Shown piece after piece: positions 13,080 to 21,727 of a DNA stretch of 29,144 bases. A model generated the notes under the pieces. That model was not told where the DNA came from and made no database searches. It saw only the letters and a program-made list of their open reading frames with translations. The stretch is from CAXQRU01 sp964226685 (GTDB lineage: Bacteria > Pseudomonadota > Gammaproteobacteria > Pseudomonadales > Cellvibrionaceae): contig CAXQRU010000176.1 in the NCBI GenBank assembly GCA_964226685.1, positions 1 through 29,144 on the forward strand, read 5' to 3'. The translations under genes were made by a program, and so were the position numbers. The stretch's first letter is position 1. Every line of letters starts with the position of its first letter.

Positions 13080-14298
13080 GACTAAATTCTTTGTAATCTT
13101 CATCAACGGCATTTTTGATTCGATCAAAAATATTGGGCACCGCACTGGCGACTCGATTCCAGCAGGGAATAAATGGATATTCTAATGGTTTATTCAAAAA
13201 TGCTTCACTGGCTTTCATTATGTTTTCTGAAAATAACTCGACGGTTGATTCCTCTTTATGTACATCATAGTCCAAACCGTTAACAATTGAGTCGTTTTTG
13301 TAGCTTTCGACAAAATCTAAGGCGATGCGAAAGTAAGTCGCTTTAATGGTTCGAAAGGTTTCCGTTGACATGACTTCTCCCTGAGTGGCCAGCTTTCGAA
13401 ATATGGCTTTGGTAATGTCGATAGACATTTTGGATAAGCCACCACTATCGTCATCAAACGAAACGTTTTGGTGTTTATGATCATAGTTGTCGGCAATATC
13501 AACTTGGCAGAGTCGTTGATTTGAGTAGTTCCTATAGACTTCTGACAGTACGCCAATTTCCAAGCCCCAGTCACTGGGAATGCGAATGGCTGAGATCACA
13601 TCGCGCCGGAAGGAAAATTCTCCGGCAAGTGCATAACGAAAACTGTCTAAGTAATCTAAGTATCGCGATGCGCCTAAAACACGTTTTAATGAGCGAATGA
13701 GCGGGGTGACTAATAATCTGGCTACGCGGCCATTAATTTTGTTATCGGCCACCCGTGCATAGTAACCTTTGCAAAATTCGTAGTTGAATTTAGGGTTGGC
13801 GATGGGATAAATCAATCTGGCTAACATGGAGCGATTGTAAGTCACAATATCGCAATCGTGAAGAGCGATAGCTTCGGATTTGTTTGAGGCAAAAATATAG
13901 CCTAGGCAATACCACACATTGCGTCCTTTGCCCATCTCTTGGGGAGCTAATTTCTTTTCTCTGAGTTCGTCATCAATGGCTTTAAGTCTAGGGCCGTCAT
14001 TCCAAAGTACTCGATGGTGTTGCGGAAGCGCTTTGAAAAATTTGAGTGCATGTCGAAATTGAGATTCGTCAGCACGGTCTAGCCCTATGACAATTTCAGA
14101 TAAGTAGGGTACCTGTTTGAGGTGGTCGATAATATTGGGGAAAGCGTCGCCTTCCAGCTCAGAGTATAAACTTGGGAGTAATAATGACATAGGTCTATGT
14201 TTTGAAAAGTGTACTAGTTCTTGTTCTATATCCTCTAGTGGTCGATTGCCTAGCGAGTGTATGGTGGTAATGATCCCGTTTTGATAAAAATCACCCAT
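13072..14298 (-). CDS. gpgS: Glucosyl-3-phosphoglycerate synthase
   Basis: This 408-residue GT-A glycosyltransferase (family GT81) transfers glucose from an NDP-glucose donor to 3-phosphoglycerate. The N-terminal SLLLPSLYSELEG (38-50) begins the nucleotide-binding fold. The metal- and donor-binding acidic motif is HDCDIV, with D148 and D150, preceded by GKGRNVW at 123-129. SDWGLEIGVLSEV and the histidine-containing DNYDHKHQNV lie in the acceptor half. The protein is of the longer bacterial type rather than the mycobacterial one. Its first eight bases overlap the phosphatase gene (ATGGGTGA) and its end overlaps the phosphorylase gene by eight. Mannosyl-3-phosphoglycerate synthase is a related possibility, but the downstream glucosyl-specific phosphorylase argues for glucose. 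Confidence 0.9.
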   Translation of the reverse strand: MGDFYQNGIITTIHSLGNRPLEDIEQELVHFSKHRPMSLLLPSLYSELEGDAFPNIIDHLKQVPYLSEIVIGLDRADESQFRHALKFFKALPQHHRVLWNDGPRLKAIDDELREKKLAPQEMGKGRNVWYCLGYIFASNKSEAIALHDCDIVTYNRSMLARLIYPIANPKFNYEFCKGYYARVADNKINGRVARLLVTPLIRSLKRVLGASRYLDYLDSFRYALAGEFSFRRDVISAIRIPSDWGLEIGVLSEVYRNYSNQRLCQVDIADNYDHKHQNVSFDDDSGGLSKMSIDITKAIFRKLATQGEVMSTETFRTIKATYFRIALDFVESYKNDSIVNGLDYDVHKEESTVELFSENIMKASEAFLNKPLEYPFIPCWNRVASAVPNIFDRIKNAVDEDYKEFSHA

Positions 14299-15070
14299 GG
14301 TGGTTACCCGTTATAAAGTGTTGAATGGCTTCGGCCCAACCGGCAGGGCCTGTAAGTGTTGATTGGTAGCTGCGATTGATTGCTGGCGGTGTGCTGGCAG
14401 GGTTTTTAATAATGGCCGCGACATCACATTGTTCTAGCATGGCTTTATCATTTTGACTGTCTCCAAGTCCTAAGGTTTTTACTGGCGTATCCCATTTTTT
14501 TTGGTAGTGTTCTTTTATGATGGTACTTGCTATGCCTTTATCGGTAGCGCCTAATAAATGCATAAAGCGTCCGCCTATCAGTATATGAATGTCTAATGTT
14601 TTGAGTAGGCTAATAAATAATTGTTTGTCGGTTTCTGATCCTTTCCATAAAATAGGTTCACTGTATTGGCGCTTGTTGGCTTTTTTGGCTTGTAATAAGT
14701 CAAGGCCAGTCATTAGTGCGATTTCTTCATTTGAACAATCGTAAAAACCTCGAAATTTTGACTTCAGTTGTTCTGGAAGTGTGTTTAATTTTTCTAATAT
14801 GGTGGAGCGATGCTCACCTAGAACGATTTGTTCGTGATCATAGATGATGGCCGAACCATTCTCGACAATGCAGGGGGTATCTAATCCCATCGATTGTTTA
14901 ATGTCAGAGATCTCGGCGTAGGTTTTGCTGCTATTAATGATAACGGGAATATCGAGTTGAGCTAGTAGAGATAGGGTGGCTTTAGCGGGGGAAAAGTCAT
15001 AGCTATGATGATCCAACAACGTGCCATCTAAATCGGTAATTATCAGCCAGCAAAAGTTATTTTCGATCAT
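14291..15070 (-). CDS. gpgP: Glucosyl-/mannosyl-3-phosphoglycerate phosphatase (HAD-IIB)
   Basis: A 259-residue HAD-superfamily phosphatase of the IIB (Cof/MPGP) type. Motif I is TDLDGTLLD with nucleophile D13 and D15. Motif II is INSSKTYAE (46-53), followed by CIVENGSAI. The lysine of motif III lies in the K178 region (ATDKGIAS), and motif IV is GLGDSQND (201-208). The family dephosphorylates mannosyl-3-phosphoglycerate or glucosyl-3-phosphoglycerate; position between the synthase and the kinase supports the glucosyl substrate. It overlaps the kinase gene by 14 bases and gpgS by eight, so translation is probably coupled. Bacterial GpgP of this type is often bifunctional for both sugars, so the name reflects context. 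Confidence 0.88.
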   Translation of the reverse strand: MIENNFCWLIITDLDGTLLDHHSYDFSPAKATLSLLAQLDIPVIINSSKTYAEISDIKQSMGLDTPCIVENGSAIIYDHEQIVLGEHRSTILEKLNTLPEQLKSKFRGFYDCSNEEIALMTGLDLLQAKKANKRQYSEPILWKGSETDKQLFISLLKTLDIHILIGGRFMHLLGATDKGIASTIIKEHYQKKWDTPVKTLGLGDSQNDKAMLEQCDVAAIIKNPASTPPAINRSYQSTLTGPAGWAEAIQHFITGNHHG

Positions 15071-15944
15071 GTCTAATAATCTTGTGTTGTGAGTTTAAGT
15101 GAAATACGTGGTTTGCTATTTTGGGTGTTTCTCTTAGCATATGCTCAGTTAAGCGTTGATAGTGAGCAATAAAATGTTCAAGCTCTTCGCAGCTCATTGG
15201 GGAATACTGCTTGGTTTTCAGTGATAACTGTTTTTCTTGCTGAGCGCGCCATTCTTTCACACATTCAAAGCTGGGTGCTTTTAGCATGATGAGTTGTTCG
15301 ATTTGTTTAAATACTTGCTGGTAGTGTTCAATGGAGGCATTGACGAAGCTACGCCATTGCCCGTTAGCATCTTCTGTTTTTTCAAGCTGATTGATGGGTT
15401 CTGATAGTGCGATTTGATCTTGGGGTGTAACGCCCACGCACCAGCCTTCAAGAATGATGATGTCGACCGGGGTGTCAATGCGTGTGAGTTGGTTTTCAGT
15501 GGCCCGATCATCAGTCGCTTTATCAAAGCGGCATATTGTGTGTTGGCCAGATGTTGTTAATTGCTTCAGAGTGTTTTCAAGTAGCGCAATATCGTGAGTG
15601 CCCGGTACTCCTCTCGTGGTCAGTAGAGGATGAATCTTTTCGCCAAGCTTGGCTCGCTCCGCTTTCGTTAAATAAAAATCATCAATCGATAGATTGGCGA
15701 CGCGTTTGTCATAGCGTTCTGTCAATATCCGCTCAAGCAGTGCGGCAAGTGTTGACTTGCCGCTTCCCTGGCAGCCGTTGATGCCGATCATGAGCGTGTT
15801 GTTGGTTTCTAAAGCGATAGCCTCAACAAGGGGTAAAAAATACTGGGAAGCCATTGCTTGATAGTGAGCTGGCAGTTGTTGTTCTAGACAAAATTGACGG
15901 ATTGATTGGTTTTCGGCGTGAGTGAGTTTGCTCGGTTGGCCCAA
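15057..15944 (-). CDS. Glycerate kinase (P-loop, plant GLYK-like)
   Basis: A 295-residue P-loop kinase of the GLYK/Tda10/YggC type. The Walker A motif is GCQGSGKST (57-65) after LMIGIN. Then come NLSIDDFYLT, the RGVPGTHDI substrate-binding segment, and ILEGWCVGV. Plant and cyanobacterial members are D-glycerate 3-kinases. As first gene of the operon it would rephosphorylate glycerate released by the phosphorylase, giving 3-phosphoglycerate, which is also the synthase's acceptor. The start at TTG 15944 has no good Shine-Dalgarno. The next ATG, at residue 31, would remove FCLEQQLPAHYQ, which looks conserved, so TTG is kept with doubt. The upstream gap to murJ (264 bases, divergent) shows no convincing promoter. 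Confidence 0.82.
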   Translation of the reverse strand: MGQPSKLTHAENQSIRQFCLEQQLPAHYQAMASQYFLPLVEAIALETNNTLMIGINGCQGSGKSTLAALLERILTERYDKRVANLSIDDFYLTKAERAKLGEKIHPLLTTRGVPGTHDIALLENTLKQLTTSGQHTICRFDKATDDRATENQLTRIDTPVDIIILEGWCVGVTPQDQIALSEPINQLEKTEDANGQWRSFVNASIEHYQQVFKQIEQLIMLKAPSFECVKEWRAQQEKQLSLKTKQYSPMSCEELEHFIAHYQRLTEHMLRETPKIANHVFHLNSQHKIIRHDRK

Positions 15945-16208
15945 GGAAGGTGGATATTTGTCAGGGTGTTTGTTTTTGATAAAAAGCCCCGCTGTCGCCG
16001 GTTGATCAGAGGTTTCTATTGCTTAGCTAGCAATAACCGTGCTGGGTTTTTCTTCTTCCGCTGGTGGAGTTTATCGAATTTTTGCACTAATAGGGTGCCA
16101 TTTTGATGGCGGGCGTTCTATTTTGGTGTTTTTATTCTTGGTTGGCGTGGAGTAGTAACTTTTTGTGCTATCCAGTAAACTCGCCTTTTTTCTCCAGCTA
16201 GGTGCGTT

Positions 16209-17780
16209 GTGTCCAAAGCCCAAAAAAGAAATTTGCTTCGATCTGGTGTTATTGTCAGTGCCATGACTATGTTATCTCGAATCTTAGGTTTGCTTCGAGA
16301 TGTGGTACTTTCTCGCTTTATTGGTGCGGGCAGTAGCGCCGATGCATTTTTCATTGTATTTAAAATCCCCAACTTTCTTCGTCGTCTGTTTGCAGAGGGA
16401 GCGTTTGCGCAAGCCTTTGTGCCGGTGCTATCTGAGTATCGTGAGAAAGGGGGGTATGAGGCTGTCAAAGCATTGGTTGACAGAGTGACGGGCTGTTTAG
16501 GCTTAGTTTTGACCTTGATCACCGTATTGGCCATTGTGGGTTCACCTATATTGGTTACGATTTTTGCGCCCGGCTTTCGAGGTGATGCTCAGCAATTTGA
16601 ACTCGCTCAAGAGATGTTGCGACTCACATTTCCCTATCTCTTACTGATTTCTCTAACTGGCTTAGCAGGGGCGATTCTCAATAGTTATGATCGTTTTGCT
16701 ATTCCAGCAGTAACCCCCGTATTTCTTAATGTTTGTTTGATTGTTTCCGCGATTTACCTGAGTCCCTATTTTGAAGTGCCAGCCATGGCGCTAGCTTGGG
16801 GGGTATTGGTGGCGGGTTTTGTGCAATTGGCATTTCAGCTGCCTTTTTTGGGGCAGTTGCGTTTGTTGCCTGCTCCTAAAGTCGACTGGCATTATCCAGG
16901 AGTTAAGAAGATTTTGACCTTGATGGGGCCAGCCATTTTTGGGGTCTCAGTCGCTCAAATTAATTTGTTGCTCGATAGCGTGATCGCTTCATTTTTGCAA
17001 AAAGGCAGTATTTCTTGGTTGTACTTCTCAGATCGTTTGGTGGAGTTGCCATTAGGGGTCTTTGGAATTGCTATTGCGACCATTATCTTGCCCAATTTGA
17101 GCCGGCAGCATACCAGTAGTGACAATGAGAGTTTTAATGGCATGTTGAATTGGGGCTTGAGGCTGGTCATGTTGATCGGCATTCCCGCCGCCTTGGCTTT
17201 GTTCATCTTGGCTACCCCGATTTTGTCGACTTTATTTTTATCTGAGCGCTTTGATCAAGGTGATGTGTTCATGGCGACGGCCAGTTTGCGAGCTTATACC
17301 CTGGGTTTATTAGCCTTTATGTTGGTTAAAGTATTGGCTCCAGGTTATTTTTCTAGACAAGATATGAAAACACCCGTGCGAATAGGCATTATTGCGATGG
17401 TTGCCAATATGGGGTTTAACCTAGCTTTTGTTTTGCCTCTGCATTTTATTTGGAATATGGGTCATGTTGGGCTGGCATTGGCAACATCGGTTTCCTCGTT
17501 TTTAAACGCGTACCTACTGTATCGTGGCTTGCGAGCAAGTGGCACATTTAGCCCAACTAAAGGTTGGGCAAAGTTTGTATTGCAGTTGTTGTTGGCGAAT
17601 GTGGCGATGGCTGTGTGCTTGCTGGCTTTGATGGGCTTTTGGTCAGAATGGTTTGAGCAAGCCCGCAAAATATCCATGATTAAGCTGGGCGTGATGTGTG
17701 GCTCAGGTGCGGCCGTTTATCTGTTGGTGTTAGCTTTGAGCGGGCTACGTTTGGGGCATTTGAGGCATAAAAGTTCTTGA
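16209..17780 (+). CDS. murJ: Lipid II flippase MurJ
   Basis: A 523-residue MOP-superfamily integral membrane protein with about 14 predicted helices, formerly MviN. It starts with the conserved LLRSGVIVSAMTMLSRILGLLRDVVLSRFIG; ADAFFIVFKIPNFLRRLFAEGAFAQAFVPV holds arginines and glutamate that line the central cavity in E. coli MurJ. MurJ moves lipid II across the inner membrane for peptidoglycan synthesis. The start is GTG at 16209 with TAGGTG five bases upstream. In related genomes murJ lies between rpsT and ribF; ribF follows here, but the solute operon separates it from rpsT. About 235 bases without a gene follow. Confidence 0.97.
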   Translation: MSKAQKRNLLRSGVIVSAMTMLSRILGLLRDVVLSRFIGAGSSADAFFIVFKIPNFLRRLFAEGAFAQAFVPVLSEYREKGGYEAVKALVDRVTGCLGLVLTLITVLAIVGSPILVTIFAPGFRGDAQQFELAQEMLRLTFPYLLLISLTGLAGAILNSYDRFAIPAVTPVFLNVCLIVSAIYLSPYFEVPAMALAWGVLVAGFVQLAFQLPFLGQLRLLPAPKVDWHYPGVKKILTLMGPAIFGVSVAQINLLLDSVIASFLQKGSISWLYFSDRLVELPLGVFGIAIATIILPNLSRQHTSSDNESFNGMLNWGLRLVMLIGIPAALALFILATPILSTLFLSERFDQGDVFMATASLRAYTLGLLAFMLVKVLAPGYFSRQDMKTPVRIGIIAMVANMGFNLAFVLPLHFIWNMGHVGLALATSVSSFLNAYLLYRGLRASGTFSPTKGWAKFVLQLLLANVAMAVCLLALMGFWSEWFEQARKISMIKLGVMCGSGAAVYLLVLALSGLRLGHLRHKSS

Positions 17781-17956
17781 GTTTTGGTTTTTGTTGGCTA
17801 TCTTGCGGCTATTCCAGTAATAACACATGCCACCAATCCTTGGTGCTGGAAGGGCGTAAGCTTGGGTATGAACACCTTGGGTGTATCTGGGTTCAGTCAG
17901 TTTAGTCAGCTAAAAATCACTATTCCCTCGCTTTGCATTCTTCATAAGACCTACCA

Positions 17957-17985
17957 TAGCCAGCTATAGCTGGGTAAGTTATACT
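17957..17985 (+). promoter_or_regulatory. Candidate ribF promoter with overlapping palindrome
   Basis: TATACT (17980-17985, five of six) lies 17 bases after TAGCCA (17957-17962, four of six). A perfect 14-base palindrome, CCAGCTATAGCTGG (17960-17973), covers the end of the -35 and much of the spacer, where a repressor would block polymerase. It lies 30 bases before the ribF start. No FMN riboswitch was recognised here. Confidence 0.4.
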
Positions 17986-18015
17986 GCTGCGCCTTTAGAG
18001 CGTGAGTATCCGTTT

Positions 18016-18945
18016 TTGCCAGAATTTATCCGGGGTTTGCACAATATTAAGTCTCGTCATCACGGTAATGTGGTGACCATTGGTGCCTTTGATGGTCTTC
18101 ATCGAGGGCATCAGGCGATTATTCGCCAATTGAGGCAAGAAAGTGAGCGTCTCCAATTACCCTCAATGGTGGTGATTTTTGAGCCGCAACCCAATGAATT
18201 CTTTATTCCTGAGCAAGCGCCAGCCAGATTGATGCGTTTGGGTGAAAAAGTCAGTGGTTTACAGGCCTTAGGGGTTGATAGGGTGCTCTGTTTATCGTTT
18301 AATCGCTCTCTTAGGCAATTGTCGGCCGATCAGTTCATCGAACAGGTGTTGGAGCAGGCCATTGGTACCCAATTTTTAGTGGTTGGGGACGATTTTCGCT
18401 TTGGGTGCAATCGCGAAGGTGATTATAAGCGATTGCAGCAAGCAGCGTTTCCAGTGGTGGATACCCCTTCCGTTTTAATAGATGGTCAGCGTATTAGTAG
18501 CACTTGGGTACGCGAGGCTTTGGGTAGAGCGGATTTTGAGCAGGCTGAAGTGCTTTTAGGTCGACCCTATAGCATCAGTGGCAAGGTGATTCCTGGGCAA
18601 CAGATAGGGCAAACGATCGGAATACCTACGGCCAACATTAGGTTGCATCGTTGCCAAACTCCGTTATCTGGAGTCTTTGCGGTGACTGTGGAGGTGGCTG
18701 GCAAGGCTTATCCCGCTGTGGCAAATGTGGGTTTTAGGCCGACGGTGGCGAATGATAAGGAGCCATTGTTGGAGGTTCATCTATTCGACTTTGATGGCAG
18801 CTTATACGGACAGCGTTTAACCACCTGCTTTTACCAGCAATTGCGACAAGAACAACGTTTTGATTCGTTAGGAGCCCTAACGAGCCAAATACAATTAGAC
18901 ATTCAACGAGCAAAAGAATTTTTTAACGACCATGACAGATTATAA
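18016..18945 (+). CDS. ribF: Bifunctional riboflavin kinase / FAD synthetase
   Basis: RibF converts riboflavin to FMN and then FAD. The N-terminal adenylyltransferase domain (about 15-170) has IGAFDGLHRGHQAII with the nucleotidyl-transferase HxGH-like motif. The C-terminal riboflavin kinase domain (about 185-305) has SISGKVIPGQQIGQTIGIPTANI. In the family this is usually GxVxxGxxxGRxxGFPTAN; here the Arg before the second glycine is Gln, a small deviation. PAVANVGFRPTV and LLEVHLFDFDGSLYG complete the kinase signature. The start is TTG at 18016 with only a weak upstream GAG. It overlaps ileS by 14 bases, the usual ribF-ileS coupling. Confidence 0.95.
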   Translation: MPEFIRGLHNIKSRHHGNVVTIGAFDGLHRGHQAIIRQLRQESERLQLPSMVVIFEPQPNEFFIPEQAPARLMRLGEKVSGLQALGVDRVLCLSFNRSLRQLSADQFIEQVLEQAIGTQFLVVGDDFRFGCNREGDYKRLQQAAFPVVDTPSVLIDGQRISSTWVREALGRADFEQAEVLLGRPYSISGKVIPGQQIGQTIGIPTANIRLHRCQTPLSGVFAVTVEVAGKAYPAVANVGFRPTVANDKEPLLEVHLFDFDGSLYGQRLTTCFYQQLRQEQRFDSLGALTSQIQLDIQRAKEFFNDHDRL

Positions 18946-21727
18946 AAGTACATTAAATCTACCTAATACAGAATTTCCTATGAAGGCCAATCTCGCGCAG
19001 AGAGAGCCAACCATTTTGAAAAAGTGGCAAGAGGCGAATGTCTATCAAGCTGTGCGCGAAGCATCGAAGGGTAGACCTAAGTTTATTTTGCATGATGGCC
19101 CACCTTACGCCAATGGCGATATCCATATTGGTCATGCCGTTAATAAAATCCTAAAAGACTTTATCATCAAATCCAAAACCTTAAGTGGCTTTGATGTGCC
19201 TTATATACCAGGTTGGGATTGTCATGGCTTGCCGATTGAAAACCAGGTAGAAAAGAAAGTTGGCAAGATTGGCGATAAGGTCGATGCTAAAACTTTTCGC
19301 CAAAAGTGTCGTGAATACGCGACTAAACAAGTGGCTGGCCAGAAACAAGACTTTATGCGTCTGGGTGTGCTTGCTGATTGGGATAAACCTTATTTGACCA
19401 TGGCTCCTGATATGGAAGCCAACACCGTTAGAGCATTGGGTAAAATTGTTAGCAATGGTTATTTGGAGCGGGGCTATAAGCCAGTTTACTGGAGTGTTCC
19501 TGTGCGCTCTGCCTTGGCTGAGGCTGAGGTTGAGTATAAGGAAAAAACCTCTTTTGCCATCGATGTATTGTTTGAGGTCACCGAAGACTTGAGCGCTAAA
19601 GTGCCTGATTTATCCGGGCTTGGTTCCGTTTTTGTCATCATCTGGACAACCACTCCATGGACGTTGCCCGCTAACCTAGCGGTTTCTTTAAATGCTGAGG
19701 TGGACTACGTGGTGGTTCAAGCTGGCGCTAAGCGCTACTTGGTGGCCGAGGCCTTGCATCAACAAGTGATGGCCAGAGCGGGCATTGAGAGTTTTGAGAT
19801 CGTAGGTCGCTGTAAAGGTGAGGCATTAGAGCATGTGAAACTCCAGCACCCATTTTATGATGATCGCCAAGTGCCGGTCATTTTGGGAGATCATGTTACC
19901 ACCGATGCGGGTACCGGTTGCGTTCATACCGCTCCTGATCACGGTGTCGATGACTTTATCGTGAGTAAACGCTATGGGATTGAAACCCTAAACACGGTTG
20001 ATGATGGTGGTATCTACAATGACCATGTGCCGTTATTTGCCGGCCAACATGTATACAAGGTTGATGAAGCGATTTTGGATTTATTGAAAGAGCGAGATCG
20101 GCTGTTTCATCAAACCACGATTAAGCATCAATACCCTCATTGCTGGCGATCTAAGATGCCGTTAATTTTTCGTGCGACTCCCCAGTGGTTTATTACCGTA
20201 AAACCCAATGATATGGAGCGCAAATTGGCGGAGGCCATCGATACCGTTGAGTGGGTGCCCGATTGGGGTAAAGAGCGCATTGCAGGCATGGTGGCCAATA
20301 GTCCAGACTGGTGTGTCTCACGTCAGCGCACCTGGGGCGTTCCTATTACTTTATTTGTCCACAAGCAAACGCAGGAGTTGCACCCGGATACGCAAGCGCT
20401 GATTGAAAAGGTCGCGCAAGCGATTGAAGAGCAGGGTATGGATGCCTGGTTTGAGGCCTCTGTGGAGGACTTTCTAGGTTCAGAGGCAGCGGATTATGAA
20501 AAGGTGAGCGATACCTTGGATGTCTGGTTTGACTCGGGCGTGACTCACTTTTCTGTATTGGGTGCTAGGGAAGAATTGCATTTTCCTGCCGATCTTTATC
20601 TTGAAGGCTCTGATCAGCACCGTGGTTGGTTTCAGTCATCGTTGAAAACTTCAATGACCATCTCTGAAAAAGCACCGTATAAGCAAGTCTTAACCCACGG
20701 TTTTACGGTTGATGAGCATGGCCGCAAGATGTCAAAGTCTGAGAAAAATGTCTTGCCGCCACAAAAGGTCATCAATGATATTGGAGCAGACGTTTTGCGC
20801 TTATGGGTAGCGGCCACTGATTACAGTGCTGAGATGCGTGTTTCCGATGAAATTTTAAAGCGCACCGCCGATTCCTATCGTCGCATTCGTAATACTGTCA
20901 GATTCATTCTGGCAAACCTCGATGGTTTTGACCCGCAAACTGATTGTTTAGAGGCAAGTCAAAGAGTGGCTATTGATCAATGGATTATTGATCGTGCGCG
21001 CCAGCTCCAAGAGGAAATCATCAGCGCTTACGATCAGTATCAATTTCACCTCATATATCAAAAGCTGCACAATTTCTGTGTGGTAGATTTGGGTGGCTTT
21101 TATCTGGATATTATTAAAGATCGGCAATATACGACTGCTGCCAACAGTCAGGCTCGGCGCTCGGCACAAACGGCCCTTTATTATTTGGCCCAGGCAATTT
21201 GCCGTTGGATTGCTCCAATCTTGAGTTTTACGGCAGATGAAATCTGGGAAGCTATGCCTGGTAAGCCTTCGGGTACGCCATTCACTCAAACTTGGTTTGA
21301 ATTTGAGCCAAGCTCGTATTCGGCAATTTCGCCAGCTCAGTGGTTTGATGTGGTCGAGGTGAAGCAAGCCGTCAACAAAGTGATTGAAGAGAAACGTAAA
21401 GCCGGCGAGGTGGGTAAATCCCTGACCGCGAATGTCACTTTATTTGTTAAAGGTGAGTTATATCAGACGCTAGCCAGTTTTGAAGATGAATTGAGGTTTA
21501 TCTTTATTACATCCAAAGCCGCCGTGTCCGATCAAGAGCCAAGTGATGCAGCGGTCAAGACCGATATCGATGGACTGTTTGTTCTCGTTGAAGCGGCTAC
21601 AGCCGATCGCTGCGAGCGATGCTGGCATCATCGGGATGATGTGGGGAGTCATGAACATCACCCATCACTCTGTGGACGTTGTGTTGAGAATGTAGAGGGC
21701 GATGGTGAGGTTCGCCGCTATGCTTAA
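18932..21727 (+). CDS. ileS: Isoleucyl-tRNA synthetase (IleRS1 type)
   Basis: A 931-residue class I aminoacyl-tRNA synthetase. HIGH lies at 65-68 in DGPPYANGDIHIGHAVN. The editing (CP1) domain contains VIIWTTTPWTLPANLA and DAGTGCVHTAPDHG. KMSKS occurs at about 599-603, and the C-terminal zinc site CERCW ... CGRC (four cysteines, about 893-916) matches E. coli IleRS. Presence of the C-terminal zinc domain places it in the mupirocin-sensitive IleRS1 class. It overlaps ribF at its start and lspA by eight bases at its end (ATGCTTAA), so the genes form a translationally coupled series. Confidence 0.98.
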   Translation: MTDYKSTLNLPNTEFPMKANLAQREPTILKKWQEANVYQAVREASKGRPKFILHDGPPYANGDIHIGHAVNKILKDFIIKSKTLSGFDVPYIPGWDCHGLPIENQVEKKVGKIGDKVDAKTFRQKCREYATKQVAGQKQDFMRLGVLADWDKPYLTMAPDMEANTVRALGKIVSNGYLERGYKPVYWSVPVRSALAEAEVEYKEKTSFAIDVLFEVTEDLSAKVPDLSGLGSVFVIIWTTTPWTLPANLAVSLNAEVDYVVVQAGAKRYLVAEALHQQVMARAGIESFEIVGRCKGEALEHVKLQHPFYDDRQVPVILGDHVTTDAGTGCVHTAPDHGVDDFIVSKRYGIETLNTVDDGGIYNDHVPLFAGQHVYKVDEAILDLLKERDRLFHQTTIKHQYPHCWRSKMPLIFRATPQWFITVKPNDMERKLAEAIDTVEWVPDWGKERIAGMVANSPDWCVSRQRTWGVPITLFVHKQTQELHPDTQALIEKVAQAIEEQGMDAWFEASVEDFLGSEAADYEKVSDTLDVWFDSGVTHFSVLGAREELHFPADLYLEGSDQHRGWFQSSLKTSMTISEKAPYKQVLTHGFTVDEHGRKMSKSEKNVLPPQKVINDIGADVLRLWVAATDYSAEMRVSDEILKRTADSYRRIRNTVRFILANLDGFDPQTDCLEASQRVAIDQWIIDRARQLQEEIISAYDQYQFHLIYQKLHNFCVVDLGGFYLDIIKDRQYTTAANSQARRSAQTALYYLAQAICRWIAPILSFTADEIWEAMPGKPSGTPFTQTWFEFEPSSYSAISPAQWFDVVEVKQAVNKVIEEKRKAGEVGKSLTANVTLFVKGELYQTLASFEDELRFIFITSKAAVSDQEPSDAAVKTDIDGLFVLVEAATADRCERCWHHRDDVGSHEHHPSLCGRCVENVEGDGEVRRYA

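Noticed and set aside
15945..16208. Divergent promoter region for the glucosylglycerate operon and murJ
   Set aside because: Both strands were scanned; no -35/-10 pair with reasonable spacing and matches stood out, only a short GCCAT/ATGGC hairpin near 16096-16109.
17784..17969. 61-codon open frame between murJ and ribF
   Set aside because: No ribosome site, no recognisable protein pattern, and it overlaps the ribF promoter region.
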